From NCBI GenBank assembly GCA_905182995.1, contig CAJJDP010000007.1, forward strand, positions 620,049 to 684,048: a DNA stretch of 64,000 bases. The letters are read 5' to 3'. The translations under genes were made by a program, and so were the position numbers. The notes under the pieces were generated by a model. That model had not been told where the DNA came from, ran no database searches, and saw only the letters and a program-made list of their open reading frames with translations. The stretch is from Paramecium octaurelia (taxonomy: Eukaryota > Ciliophora > Oligohymenophorea > Peniculida > Parameciidae). Below are positions 11,909 to 25,400 of this stretch, in pieces (position 1 is the first letter of the stretch; every line of letters begins with the position of its first letter).

Positions 11909-13143
11909 TCATTCGATACAATACATCCTTTCGACAGCTTCGACTATTGTTTGGAACTGATCAATTTGATCTAACTTGAAATATTCTTTCAACAGAGGTC
12001 GAACGTCGTCTTCAGGCAAAACCTTATTTATTAAAAACCTATATAACTTAATTAATTGATTGTCTTGTTTATCATCATAAAACGATATGATGGGTATGCC
12101 ATTATCGATATGATGACTTAAATTAATTAATAGCTTACACAAAACTATATGAAGCGTTATCCACTATCACTATATCCTTCAAATCTCGATCAATAACTTC
12201 CAGGTTCTTAATATAATAGTTGGAATTCTCATCAGTCACACAACTATCCCTGAAAATTCTCCTTCTGACTCTCGATTAAGGATCCAGATAATTAATAACC
12301 TAATTTCAAAGGAAGATTATATACCTCGTTAGCATAACATTCATGAGAGGCTGTAAAAATCATCACCTCACAAACATCGCTTAATAATTTTATCATTTTC
12401 TCCGCAAAAGGTCTAATGTTGATCCCAGCATTAACTTTCTCTCCAGTCGGGAAAGTGATGGGCAATACAATTTAAGAGGACATGTTGTCTTCTTCATTAC
12501 AATGAACCAATGTTTCATCTAGATCGAAAATGACTGTCTTCTTAACTATACCAATCTATAAATAAATTGTACATTTCAGATTTTGAGGGTAGGGCTCTAA
12601 TTTTATTTTTTTTTATTGTATTTCCTTGTCCTCAGCCTATAAAAATTGCTCCATTTTTATTATTGGTATGAAATTAAAGGAATTTGCGAAATTATCTCGA
12701 AATAACCTTGAAAAACTCAAAGTTTCATCCTAAAATGCTGCAATCAAATCATCTATGTAATATCTATTGCATCGCATTTTCTGGATCATATTTTGATGAT
12801 GTGAAATCTTGTTATTAATACCATTTGATGCGCCATCATCATTATTTCTTTCCATTCTTGTTACAACCTTTTATAACTAAAGATTATTTTTTTTCTTTCC
12901 AAAATTATTAGGTGAAGTTTTTTATGATCTTTCAGCTATCTTTATTAATGGACTGGGTTTCGTCTCTGTGAGATTAGATTGAGGTTGACTCATTTATTTA
13001 AGAGGCTGTTCGGATGCTTTTTTCTCTTATGTTTGACCTCTGCATTAAGTAAAATTTTGGCGATAAGAAGGTTGATTCACTCTATTATTGTAAAAAAGCT
13101 AATTACGGCATTAGATGTTATGTGTTGTTGGCTGTAAACGCAT
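11909..13143 (-). CDS. FCP1/SCP-type protein phosphatase (HAD family, NIF domain)
   Basis: The catalytic motif is FDLDETLVHC (DxDxT/V), where the first Asp accepts the phosphate. It is followed by INIRPFAEKMIKLL, VMIFTASHECYANE and, after a 25-nt intron, a repaired sequence reaching IVIVDNASYSFV. A 22-nt intron then gives HHIDNGIPIISFYDDKQDN. This order matches small C-terminal domain phosphatases that act on RNA polymerase II CTD or other phosphoproteins such as Dullard targets. About 190 N-terminal residues are low complexity, starting MRLQPTTHNIQ. The C-terminus VEAVERMYCIE ends at TGA 11909. The real substrate cannot be told from sequence. Confidence 0.88.
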
Positions 13144-13408
13144 TTAAATTACTCTATTAAAAATTTTAGAATCTCGACATTGATAATTTCACTAAATAAT
13201 ATAATAATCAAAATTTTAAGAAATTCATAATAAATTATCAAATTATAATATTACCATACAATATAAATTAAAGTTGCCTCCAAAGCAATTTTCTATGATA
13301 TTGATAAAAATTATAATATGTTACTTATTCAACTATAAAAATTATTATATTTGATGTAAATATTTTGATATAAATAATTTGTATTATATCTAATTTCATA
13401 TATCAACT

Positions 13409-16400
13409 TCAATTAATTCTTAAATTTCTAAAGCTATATTAATTTTTTTAAGCCTGATAAAACTAAGTTAAATCAATAAATAGATTAAATTGTTAAGCTT
13501 GTTCTTATTTTTCTTATTATTCTTAGTTTTCATTATTTTATTATTTTTCAACTTTTTCTATTTAAGGCTTCTTATCACAAATCCTTGACATTTTATATTT
13601 AACAAATATGATCTTGATTTATTGATATAAGTCAATTACAAGACTTACACAAAGCATCAATGTATAAATGCCAACATGAACATATGACAACTTTTCAATA
13701 ATATCCTGCTCCGCTATAACAAATTTATCTTGAGCGTAGTAGAATAAAATCAAGGTTAAGGACATGCTTAATCCGACTTCTTAAGTGATTACTTTTATTG
13801 ATTACAAAAAGTTTGAATAAGGATTAAAGGATATTTGAACAATTGAAGATAATATCTAAATTGAAATTAGGAATGATATTTAACATACAGCTTAATCATA
13901 AAATAAAATTAAGGCTCCTATGAACATTAGTTTTCTTAATGGTTGTAAAAACTAAATTTACCTAATTATTTAATTGTTAAAATTAACTCCTTCATATAAA
14001 GAACTATATTAAGAAATAAATTATTTGGACTTCAACTGATAATTAGATAATTTCAATGAGGAAGATAATATAAATAAAATTACAATTTGAATCAAAAGTA
14101 GAAGCATTGCAACAGCAAATGATATTTAATCTACTAAATTGGGATTCTAATTCTAAAGCCAACAATAAGCTGATGTGAATATTGAAAAATTTAAGTCATA
14201 AAGACTAGATAAGTAGATTCTTAGAATAATGCCGTAAAAGAAGTTGGAATGATAGGTAAAGCTCATAAAATGAATAAAGTATACCAACTTATAAAATAAA
14301 TACGTCAAACTATTAAGTTATTCCAAAGGAGTCAGCTAAATAATTTTAAACTTATTAATCAAGACCTCGTGAATGATAAATAAATTTATCTTAGCCACCA
14401 AAAACAAGAGAATTGGAGTAACCCACAGCACTGCAATCGAACTTAAATTGACAACCAAATTGTATTCAACTTGTCTTTCAATGATCAAAGGATAATCTTT
14501 ATTTTATTAGTAATCTAAATTTTTTATGAGATCAAAATTAAAATAGTCATTTGTAAACTCGAATCTTGCAAATTCAAATATTTCTAAAAATTTGTTGTGC
14601 ATATAAGGAAAATTAACATTAATAAAAGTTATATATGATAGAATCTATAAGTTATCAAGGACATTCCAATAAAATTCTAAGCTTCCAATTAGCAATCCTA
14701 TAATTGAAACACCTCCTAATACATATAGCACAGAAGAAGCAAATTATTTGGATGCCTTTGATGTGCTTAAAGTATCTTGCCCAAGTTTAATGTATTTAGT
14801 CAATTCTACAGAGGAATTAGTGGTTTTTAATGGATATGAATCTATAGCATCCTTAATGATGAAAGCAGTGTAGTCTACTTGAAATACAATTTATGACATA
14901 GATTAAAGTAGTAGTAAATCAATTTTAACTTCTTCCAAATATCCATCTATGTTCAAAACGGCCGTCAAATTAATAGTGTAATAAGTTGATGTTTAGTTGA
15001 GTATACTGTATTACCAAGTGTTTATAATCGATGTATTTGGTATTGCCATAGGTTTATTAAATAAAATAGATCCTTACCTTTGAGATTAATAGAAATCTTT
15101 AGCCCTATCAATAGAAAGGGAAGCAATAGGTACATTTAGTTTATAACAGGAACTTAATGTATTATTTTATTACGAGCAATCCCAGTCTTCTTCAATTTTA
15201 CATTTTTCTGAGCATCCATCTTTACTGATACTATTACCATCGTCACATTGTTCATCACTCTTTTTCATTCCATCTCCACACTTTGAAACACAGTTATCTT
15301 TACTTGTGTATAACCCTTAAACTTCTTCACAAAAAGCACACTTCTACCCTAATCCATAATCAACTCCTTTGATGCAAGATAAGCAATCCTTTTATTATGG
15401 TCCAGAACACTCTTTGCAATGTAGACTATGAAATTATTAGATATAAGAAATTACTCGCATTTTTAACAGTCAAAAGTCGGAGTCATAAAGTAGCCACTTT
15501 AGCAGATCAAGCATTTATTTCTATCGCAGATCTTGCAAGATTCAACACATTTAGTACATTTACTCACCAAAATTGAAATATGAATCTTAGTATTCGCAAT
15601 GGGCTCACAGAAATACCCTTCTTCATATTTACAACTATTAGAGCAACCGTCTCTATCATTGTTATTCCAATCATCACATTATTCATTCCTCTGAATTATA
15701 CCATTTCCACATGAAACAGTTTAACAAAGTTCAATTTCAATAGAACAATAAAGGCAGACATCATTTTGAAAATAATAATTTTACTTGCAAACACATTTGT
15801 TATAGAGTAATTCGAAGTTTTTAGATTCATCACAAGAAGTACAATTATATTCATTAGATCCAATACAAGTTTTGCATCTTGGATGACATTAAACACAACC
15901 TTATTCTGATTCAGAAAAATAACCATCTGGACAAGTGCAAGATGGAAGAGTAGTAATACTCATTTTACATTCAATACATGTATCAGAAGTATTTTAACAT
16001 GATTTGCATCTGCTATTACATTATTGACAGGTTTATTAATCATTTTCAAAATATCCAATTTTACAATTGCAATTCGGAGGATTTATTCTATTAAGAGAGC
16101 ATTCCAAACAATTAGTCGAAGTCACCTCACAAAGCTTACATTTATTATCGCATTGATTACATGGAGTGGACACATCAACTTCGTAAGTTCCATCAGGACA
16201 TATGCATTTGTAAGGAGAAATTCTATTGAATTTACAAGATGTGCAATTATCTTTTGAGTATCTACAATTTTAACATTGACTAGCACAAGGTTAGCATTCA
16301 TAGGAATTAAGTATATTGAAATACCCGTTTTAACAATAGCATTTATTATTGATCAATTGCATTTAATTAGAACAGTCCAAACATTCTGATTAAGATTTGC

Positions 16401-18914
16401 ATTTAAAACAATTATTAGTACATGGCAAGCATATGGTATCTTATAAATAAAATCCAGGAGAACATTCACAATTTGGTGGATAGGCATGATTATCATTACA
16501 TGTTATACAATTAGTGCCAGAATACACGCAAGTGCGGCAATTATAATGACATGCTATATAAATTAAGTGATTTAAATTACGTAAACACTTTTTATTTATA
16601 CTGTTAAGATAATACCCATGTAAACATGAACAATTTGACTTATCACTAAAATTTAGTAGACTGCATAAGCATTATCCATTTATTTTATCATGATCAAAAG
16701 TACTATTCTTACATTAGGTACATCGATCTTAATCCAGACAACTAGAACAATTAGGAGGACAGACAAGACAATCTGTCCCACTTTCATAAAACCCTTTTGC
16801 ACATTTACAGGAGTTATTTTGATCTCTATTAACTTAGCACTTTATGCATACTGGGATATGAAGAGTTGTATTAAGTTAGCATGTAGAACATATCAATGGA
16901 CATTCTAAATCAGTAAGTTAAATTATACATTAACAAATTCTTGAATTGTTATCATAATAGCCATCCAAACAAGGACAATTTGTCAGAGGGTCATTCTTTC
17001 TGAATGTTTCATTTCCCATACAGGAATTGCAAATTCCAGATACACAATCTGCACATCCATATCCACAACCAAGTTTATAACATTAGACAGCTCCGAGATC
17101 TGAATATCCAGTATCACAAACACAACTACCATTACTGTAAACCCTCTTGTAAGTGTTGAAGTTGCAGGATGTACATGAAGTGCTTGATGTCCAACATTAT
17201 TCACAAGTAGGATCACATAATAGACAATTATAATTGTTATCCATGTAGAAATGTTGATTACATGAACAACCAAATATTGAGCCGCTTGTATTTTAATAGG
17301 TATTACTTTTGCATAGATAACAAGAATTAACATCACTATTGAGACAAGTCATACAACTTTAATGACATGGATAGCAATTTCCTGATGATAAATAATATTG
17401 AGAATTACAAAGTGTACATCCTGAATTATCGCAGGTTTAACAATTACTTCTAAATGATTAACAACCTAAATAGATATTGCTAATTTCTTACTTATACAAG
17501 AACTTCCTGATAGGACAAATTAAGGAAGATTGCATTAACAAACTTTTTCGGAATTTTAAGTAAAATTAGTTTAACATTATGCACAAATTCCATTGATATC
17601 AAAAGATGAACAATATTAGGGCAATGAGGCGGTTGTGGTACAAGATGGTCCATAATAAAGCTTATTTTAGCATTCAGTGCAAGAGGTACTGCTACAAGTT
17701 AAACATGCAGATGCACATTCTCAAAAAATTAGTATTAATTATTACATTAACAAATGCCATTTGAATCCATGTATTTTGAACTAATACAACCACATTGATT
17801 GTTAACCAAGATATTTGAGTTGTGACAGCAAATATTATTGGTTTATACGATGTAATTCGTTTAACAACTCAAACAATGCGTACTACTATAGGCACAAGTC
17901 AGACAATTCGAATTACAGATTTAACATTGACCATTTATTAAAAAATAACCTATATTACATGAACAAGTGTTATTTGCCTATAAATTGCTTTGTGCTACAC
18001 AACTTAGGCATTCAAACCCTAATTATCCAAAACAGGTTAAACATTCATTACTACAAGCTAAATTTAATAATATTTATTACGTTTGCAAGTATAAATGATA
18101 TTTGATTTATATAAAAAGAAATTCGGTTAACAAACGCACTCATTATTTACTAGTAACTTTTCACTTGAACAACTTAAGCAATTCTCATATCCATTACAAG
18201 TCTTACATTTAACATGGCATTCTTTCATAATTTAACTCCTTACTTTTACAAATCGGATTACCTTCAACTTCATAGTAACCCTCTGGACATTTGCATTTAT
18301 TGTCTATTAATGCTCTTTAGGAATCAAATGGACATTTTAAACAATTATTATTTTGAGAGTCATTGCAAATTTCGCAACTAAAGTGACATTCTCATTTTTA
18401 ATTTAATTTAATACATCTGCATTCCATATTGTTATAATCATAAAAGTAACCTAACTTGCATACACAGTTTCCATTAAGTAATTCATAATCATCATAGCAA
18501 CTTAAACAGTCGTTGCCAGTTGATCCCAAACAACTTTAACATGATTTATGGCATTCTAATTTTCCTTTATAAATTTACCTTAACAAACTGATTGTTGTTC
18601 ATCTTCATAGTATTATGTCTTGCAAATACATTAATCATTCCATAATATTCTATTGGAAACACTATTACAAGAAATGCATTTGTTCTGTCCCAAACCAAAA
18701 CATTATCCACAACTGAAATGGCAATCTAATCAAAAATAATACTCTTACTCTAACAAATTTCATCTATCTTTATCTAATGCGGTTAGCATTTGTTTGCCTA
18801 TGAATTGTCACCTTATTCTTATTGATTTCTACGGATCAAACTTACCTCAATTAAATTGTTGGCCTTAGTTATGAGTATAGCAACACTGATATAGAGAGTT
18901 GTTAGTTAGTTCAT
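13409..18914 (-). CDS. Giant Cys-rich surface protein with multi-spanning C-terminal half
   Basis: From ATG 18914 the protein begins with a signal-peptide-like stretch (MNQLTTLYISVAILITKA). It is followed by well over 1000 residues of closely spaced CxxC-type repeats, e.g. CHFSCGQCFGLGQNKCISC, as in furin-like or EGF-receptor-like Cys-rich proteins. Near 15200-15310 and 15600-15720 there are Myxococcus-type repeats of the CGDG...EQCDDGN...DGCS...C kind. From about 15100 down to 13600 hydrophobic segments appear (IAVLWVTPILLFLVAKI, VSIIGLLIGSLEFYW, SLTLILFYYA, YTLMLCVSLVIDLY), suggesting several membrane helices, then a Lys/Gln-rich tail. A 23-nt intron near 18740 is clear; others were not all placed. 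Inferred role: cell-surface protein or receptor-like molecule. Confidence 0.75.
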
Positions 18915-20016
18915 GAGGTTAATTAAAAAGAATCCAAAGGGAGATATTTAAAATATTAATTCAATACTAATTTCACTTGAATTAAATAAGTTAATTTGAA
19001 TTAGTCTTTGCAATTTACATGTGATCAATATTTAACTTAAGTCATATTTATAATATGTCTTGATTTATCGAGAGACACCAATAATAAACCAGAAATTGAT
19101 GTTTCATCATAATGTAAGAAAAAAAACTGATGAAATTCTAAATACTTATTTATATTTTAAAATATTTAAATCCTGAAGAAACTTATCATACTATTAATAA
19201 AATATAGTTAGAAATAGTTTTTCTGTCAGATCTTAAAATCTTAATCATTTTAAGAATTTTGTCTAAATTAGCAGAATATTCTTATTGGTGAAATGTTAAC
19301 GTTTATAAAATATTAATGCAAACATTTTGAAAATAAACAAAGCATTCATTAATATAAATTAATGTAAATTTAAATATTTAATTTACTAAATATAAAGAAA
19401 AATCATTAATTAACATATATAATATTTCAGCAATCCTTGAACTTAATAATTAATAAAATGCGAGGAAAAACTATGAAGTGATACATTTTTATAAAAAGAA
19501 TATTATATTATGACCAGTGTGATTTAATTTTAGGATTTTAATCGATAACGTCCTTTGAAAACTTAATATTTCATTCTATATTTTATTTTAATAATTTAGA
19601 TGGTATTATTTTCCTTATTTAATTTAAAGTGTTCCTATAATTTAAAATTATCCATAAATATAATAGATAGATATAACATATTAACTTTCTGTTTTTCAAA
19701 TATTATAACAAAGTATAAAAAGAATTAATTCTTCAGAAATAAAAAATAATTTAAGCCCTTAGAAAGTTTTTTGCACATTTGCATTTATTTTACAATTAAG
19801 ATATTCAAACTTTGAAAAGTTCATTATTATAGATTATAAATATTAATTTATATCAATATATTTCTACAATTAAACAATGAAGATCACCTTTAATATAGTA
19901 ATTGATAGATTGAAATGAGTTATTAAATAATGTTTTATAAGATTTCGTTATTTATACTAGAATAACTATTTAAGCTAGTTTTTGATTGAGTTGATTAATA
20001 ATAAAAATTGAAGCCA
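18915..20016. other. AT-rich intergenic stretch
   Basis: About 1.1 kb between the start of the giant Cys-rich gene and the small plus-strand gene, with strong AT bias. No domain or RNA gene was recognised. The part from 19709 on is repeated exactly, as far as can be read, at 21061 onward. Confidence 0.5.
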
Positions 20017-20698
20017 ATGAGTTCTAAGCAGGAAGAGCCAAACCACGGTATTTTCAATATAGAAATCATTAGTTCGCAAGTCATCAAGGCAAAAGAAAAT
20101 GACAGAGAACTTTAAGGAAATGCTATAAGAAATCAAAGAATAAAAACCATCAAGCAAGAAATCAGATTAAAAGTAGGAGAAGTATTAACAAAAGAAAATA
20201 TAAGAATAAAAGAAAGGCATGTCATACAATCATATTTTAGTGTATGAATATGGGTTCACGACTGATTGGGTAGACTGCATCTATCCACATGATAATGGAT
20301 AAACTTTTGATCTCTAAATTCAATTCTGTGTTTTAAAACCCAAAAAACCAGCTTTAAAAAAATAAAAAAACGAATAAACAGAAGAAGGCGTATCCCTTAT
20401 GAATTAAATTAGATTATGTCATTGATCCAAAACTTATTGACTAATCTTAGTTAGAATCCAGAATAAATACAAAGATAAAATGATTCCTAAATACAGAGGG
20501 TTTAGACAACAAATGAAGGGATAATTGTCTATCATCCGTATTTCAAGAAAAGTAAAATATCAATTCATTTTATAAGTTGAGTATCAAAGCAAGAAACCTC
20601 AATAGACTGATAGGATTGAGACAACTCCTGAGTTGGAAATGTTGCAGTAAAAGTTCGAATCCATCAAAAAGTCTTTTAGACCCCTAATACTCATTTGA
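20017..20698 (+). CDS. Hypothetical basic protein (copy in first overlap)
   Basis: The protein starts MSSKQEEPNHGIFNIEII. A 31-nt intron near 20186 joins to KGMSYNHILVYEYGFTTDWV, and a 33-nt intron near 20418 joins RLFRIQNKYKDKMIPKYRGF to the C-terminus, ending FRPLILI at TGA 20696-20698. The protein is basic with an aromatic-rich centre (DWVDCIYPHDNGQTFDLQ). No family recognised. Because the sequence also occurs intact at 21369-22050, this copy is probably an assembly duplicate of the same gene. Confidence 0.55.
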
Positions 20699-20745
20699 CA
20701 TCAAAATATTTATATATATATATATTGCTATTCATATTTTAGATA

Positions 20746-21059
20746 TCATTTCAAAACATTTTCAATATACTTTTAATTAAGAGAACCAAATTGCTAATAG
20801 ATATTTGAATCGATATAGCTTGATTATCCAGTTAATAAATTAATGTCATCTATTAAGCCTGAATATTTTGAATAAATATCATCCTCTCCTATGAAAACAT
20901 AAAACTACAAGGGCAAATAATGATATATGTTTTGCAGTAATTCTTATTGATCATGTAGGTCTTCATTGTATTTCAAATATATTTGCAATGAGTTTGAATC
21001 GAAATTGTATCCAAAATAAAAAAATACCCATTATTGTTTTTCTTGTTGTACAAAGTCAT
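20746..21059 (-). pseudogene. Duplicate of the 3' end of the jelly-roll surface protein gene (assembly copy)
   Basis: This matches the last 314 bp of the gene ending at 22098, including the C-terminus NQKYIENVLK and the TGA at 20746-20748. It is cut at the N at 21060. It should be treated as an artefactual fragment of the overlapping contig, not as a separate gene. Confidence 0.85.
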
Positions 21060-21060
21060 N
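21060..21060. other. Single N joining two overlapping contigs
   Basis: One undetermined base sits exactly at the junction between the two copies of the 1351-bp segment. The sequence on the right restarts with the 5' end of the left copy (caaagtataaaaag). Confidence 0.9.
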
Positions 21061-22411
21061 CAAAGTATAAAAAGAATTAATTCTTCAGAAATAAAAAATA
21101 ATTTAAGCCCTTAGAAAGTTTTTTGCACATTTGCATTTATTTTACAATTAAGATATTCAAACTTTGAAAAGTTCATTATTATAGATTATAAATATTAATT
21201 TATATCAATATATTTCTACAATTAAACAATGAAGATCACCTTTAATATAGTAATTGATAGATTGAAATGAGTTATTAAATAATGTTTTATAAGATTTCGT
21301 TATTTATACTAGAATAACTATTTAAGCTAGTTTTTGATTGAGTTGATTAATAATAAAAATTGAAGCCAATGAGTTCTAAGCAGGAAGAGCCAAACCACGG
21401 TATTTTCAATATAGAAATCATTAGTTCGCAAGTCATCAAGGCAAAAGAAAATGACAGAGAACTTTAAGGAAATGCTATAAGAAATCAAAGAATAAAAACC
21501 ATCAAGCAAGAAATCAGATTAAAAGTAGGAGAAGTATTAACAAAAGAAAATATAAGAATAAAAGAAAGGCATGTCATACAATCATATTTTAGTGTATGAA
21601 TATGGGTTCACGACTGATTGGGTAGACTGCATCTATCCACATGATAATGGATAAACTTTTGATCTCTAAATTCAATTCTGTGTTTTAAAACCCAAAAAAC
21701 CAGCTTTAAAAAAATAAAAAAACGAATAAACAGAAGAAGGCGTATCCCTTATGAATTAAATTAGATTATGTCATTGATCCAAAACTTATTGACTAATCTT
21801 AGTTAGAATCCAGAATAAATACAAAGATAAAATGATTCCTAAATACAGAGGGTTTAGACAACAAATGAAGGGATAATTGTCTATCATCCGTATTTCAAGA
21901 AAAGTAAAATATCAATTCATTTTATAAGTTGAGTATCAAAGCAAGAAACCTCAATAGACTGATAGGATTGAGACAACTCCTGAGTTGGAAATGTTGCAGT
22001 AAAAGTTCGAATCCATCAAAAAGTCTTTTAGACCCCTAATACTCATTTGACATCAAAATATTTATATATATATATATTGCTATTCATATTTTAGATATCA
22101 TTTCAAAACATTTTCAATATACTTTTAATTAAGAGAACCAAATTGCTAATAGATATTTGAATCGATATAGCTTGATTATCCAGTTAATAAATTAATGTCA
22201 TCTATTAAGCCTGAATATTTTGAATAAATATCATCCTCTCCTATGAAAACATAAAACTACAAGGGCAAATAATGATATATGTTTTGCAGTAATTCTTATT
22301 GATCATGTAGGTCTTCATTGTATTTCAAATATATTTGCAATGAGTTTGAATCGAAATTGTATCCAAAATAAAAAAATACCCATTATTGTTTTTCTTGTTG
22401 TACAAAGTCAT
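21061..22411. repeat. Second copy of the 1351-bp duplicated segment
   Basis: Apparently identical to 19709-21059. This copy continues into the body of the giant minus-strand gene, so it carries the complete versions of both genes. Confidence 0.9.
21369..22050 (+). CDS. Hypothetical basic protein (copy to keep)
   Basis: Same gene as at 20017-20698, offset 1352, with the same three exons and the same C-terminus FRPLILI. The stop is 47 bp from the convergent end of the jelly-roll gene at 22098. About 200 residues; a basic tail with a short helix-forming segment (TPELEMLQQKFESIKKS). No signal peptide or known domain was seen. The start MSSKQEEP was chosen as the first ATG of the open frame; two introns (31 and 33 nt) are needed. 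Confidence 0.55.
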
Positions 22412-25400
22412 AATTCTTAATAATTTCAAATGTCTCATCACATGTACTATATTGTGGTAACAAATTATAAGATTTGAATTAAATAGTATGTTAATTAACT
22501 AGTATCAAGAATGTTTGATCTGATAGTTTTTTTGATAGCAAAGGCTCTGTACTAACTCTTGCTAAAATAGAGAATTAGCCATATTCAGTCATGCCATCAT
22601 ATTTAAACCATCCATATAAGGAATATTGCCTTTCTAAATTTAGATTTGATTTGAATTTCTTATTGACAAGTTGATCAATTCTGCTTTCAAATTAAACTAA
22701 GTTATGTTTGTTAAATTGGTTAGTCTCTAAATCAGGTATAGTAGTAGTCTCTAAGATGCTTGTAATGTCATCTTCAAACCCATACCCAATCTTCACTTAA
22801 ATGTCATGCATTTATCCAAAAAACTTACCATAAGAAAATTCCCTTTAGCCTACTGTAAGTACAGCCTAACTGGTCAATGGTAGATGTTCAACATTGAATT
22901 ATAAATCTTTAGACTACCCAGTTTTTGAGAAATACACAAAACCTTTTGCTCCTATGAAATCTTAGGTATTGGAATATGCAAAATAAATTAAATTCCATTA
23001 TCCTTCAAATAATTGCTAATAGGATATTTCTTTACTCTCGCTGCATTACTCACTCACCACATTGTAAGTTGAGAATTCATAAGATTTTGTAGTAATGATA
23101 ACCATTAAAGTTCTATCCCCCTTCTCATCACAATTCTCATATAATTAATTTCTGGAAAATCGAAATATACTATTTTGATCTAGAAAAGAATCATCTGATA
23201 TTTCATTCAACCATCTAGTCCACAACTAAACAGTATATTAGGTAGATCCAATTAGATCGTTCTTACCTTATATCAAATTGAGTCTATTTAGTTTATCAAA
23301 ATCCCCTTCATAGTCTTTGAATTGATATGCCTTCTAGATTAACTTAAGTTCAAATTCTGGAAGATTGGCTTTCTCCTTAAATGCTCCATTTCCAATTTCC
23401 ATTCCTATTTAAGCCAGATCTCCATTGAAAGCTCGATCTTACACTTAAGAACTTAAAAGTAGTATAAATTTATTTGTCAAATGATGTTGAATATAATTGA
23501 AAACCTTAGTTTCAACCGAATCTATTATCTTAAAGTACACATTGATTTATTATAGTTTTTAAGAATAACCCATCCAAAAATAACACCAAGTACCAAAGTT
23601 AGCATCCAATAAAATATTTTGAATCCAAGAAATAGCAGGTGACTCTTCATTTATAGAATATGTAACAAATTAATATCCATTTTAAGATATTCTAATTTAA
23701 AAACGAAACCTTTATTCTTCATTCTACTCTAAACAAGAACTTAACTGTAATACAACTTAATCAAATTCATATTACTCCTTTATTACATTATCTTAAATTA
23801 GTTATTTGTTTAATTCACTAGGATTAGGTCTAAACCAGCCATAAACCGAGTATTCTTCAGGGAAATAATTTTCTTTTAAACCTACATTATGTTGACTAAA
23901 CTATGCTTCTTCATTGAGAGTGATGAATTTAAACACTTATTACTTTTCATTGGACTCTATTTATTTTGATGAGTCAACCAAAGTTTAGAATTATTGAATA
24001 TTATCTACAACAGCATTCCCATCAAATCTGATTATAAGATTACTGATCTGGCCATTGAATCCTTCATAATTTAACTAATTAATAAATACGAATATTTACA
24101 AATCTTCCTAAATTGAAGTTGACTTTCCCGTTTATGCTCTTATGAGAAATGTCCTTAAGAATCACTCTAATGACTCTCTTTTCTTTATAGTGATGAATAA
24201 ATCCAACCACTTACTATTTGTCTGCATTATAACTTAAATAAATATAATTCCAAACATTCTCTTATTAATTCAATAATTGGAATGTCCCAATTTGATACTT
24301 GTGCGTATTTAAATCATAAGTCTTCACTTTATATTGCTTTTTATCTTAGCTCAAATATAAGGAGATGATTTCAAGCTCCTTGTTTTGAGTCTATTCACAA
24401 TATAAATTTGAAATCGAGATGTATTACTCCTTATCTTCCTATTATACTAATTCTGGATATTCTCTTAAATATCTTGACCAAAACCCATATCCATAATTTC
24501 TTTAGCCATCCATACTGATTTTTTAATTTGAAGCAAATACCTATTGGAATCCCGATTTAATTGATGGTACACTAATAATTTTATTAAATTGACCTTTCCA
24601 CTCAAAGGAAGTTGGAAAGAGTTTCAAACCTTGTTTAAATGCTTCAGTCAGATGATGGAATTGTGATTGAAATGATCCTAACCCAAAATCTACTTTAAAA
24701 TAGTCAATGTCTCCTAATAAATCATTTGTTTTTCCATCAAACCCTTTATAAACAAGGAAATATTTAGAAGCATGATGGAGACATTCAAATGAATTTTTCA
24801 CTCTTTTAGTTTTTGTTTATATGAAATATAGGCATACATGTTTCTTGTGCCCATAATATATGTAGGTCCATTATTTTTTATCTTGTTCATTTTCTACTTC
24901 TATTTTCTTTTCTTGTTACTACATATAATCATCTTTATCGTAAGAATAGCTCAAAAAATATAAATTGTTATTTTAATCCATCTTCACTCCCAAAGTAATA
25001 TCTCCTGGCTTTGAAATCTAATCTCGATATTCATCAGTTGACAATAAAAATATAAACTAAAATTCATTATCTGTTTTTCCAATGCTTTTAAACCATAATT
25101 AAACTCCATACTCTGAGACAACATCGTTTAATTTATATTCTGAAGGCATTTTATCAAGTCGATCATTAGTGAACTATTCCACCTATTTGAAAATCCAATT
25201 ATTAGATGCAATGTTCTCTGGAAATGCCTTTTATTTGTTAAACTTTGGTATAATACTATCTTTGCCAAAGTATAGACTTGCATCTTAAATATCTCCGTTA
25301 AAGTGTTTGATATCTTAAAATCTTGATCCAATTGAACCAATAGAGAAGAATAGGTAGTTGTCAATTAAATAATGCACAATATCATTTTAGCTATTTGTGC

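Larger units (their letters stand above)
19709..21059. repeat. First copy of a 1351-bp duplicated segment next to an N
   Basis: This segment appears identical, base by base where compared, to 21061-22411 (offset 1352), and the two are separated only by one N at 21060. It holds a complete small plus-strand gene and the last 314 bp of the giant jelly-roll gene. The pattern fits two contigs whose ends overlap but were not merged, rather than a real tandem duplication. Confidence 0.9.

Noticed and set aside
19709..22411. A recent biological tandem duplication
   Set aside because: The copies look perfectly identical, including AT-rich noncoding DNA, and sit on either side of a single N, which fits a contig overlap better.
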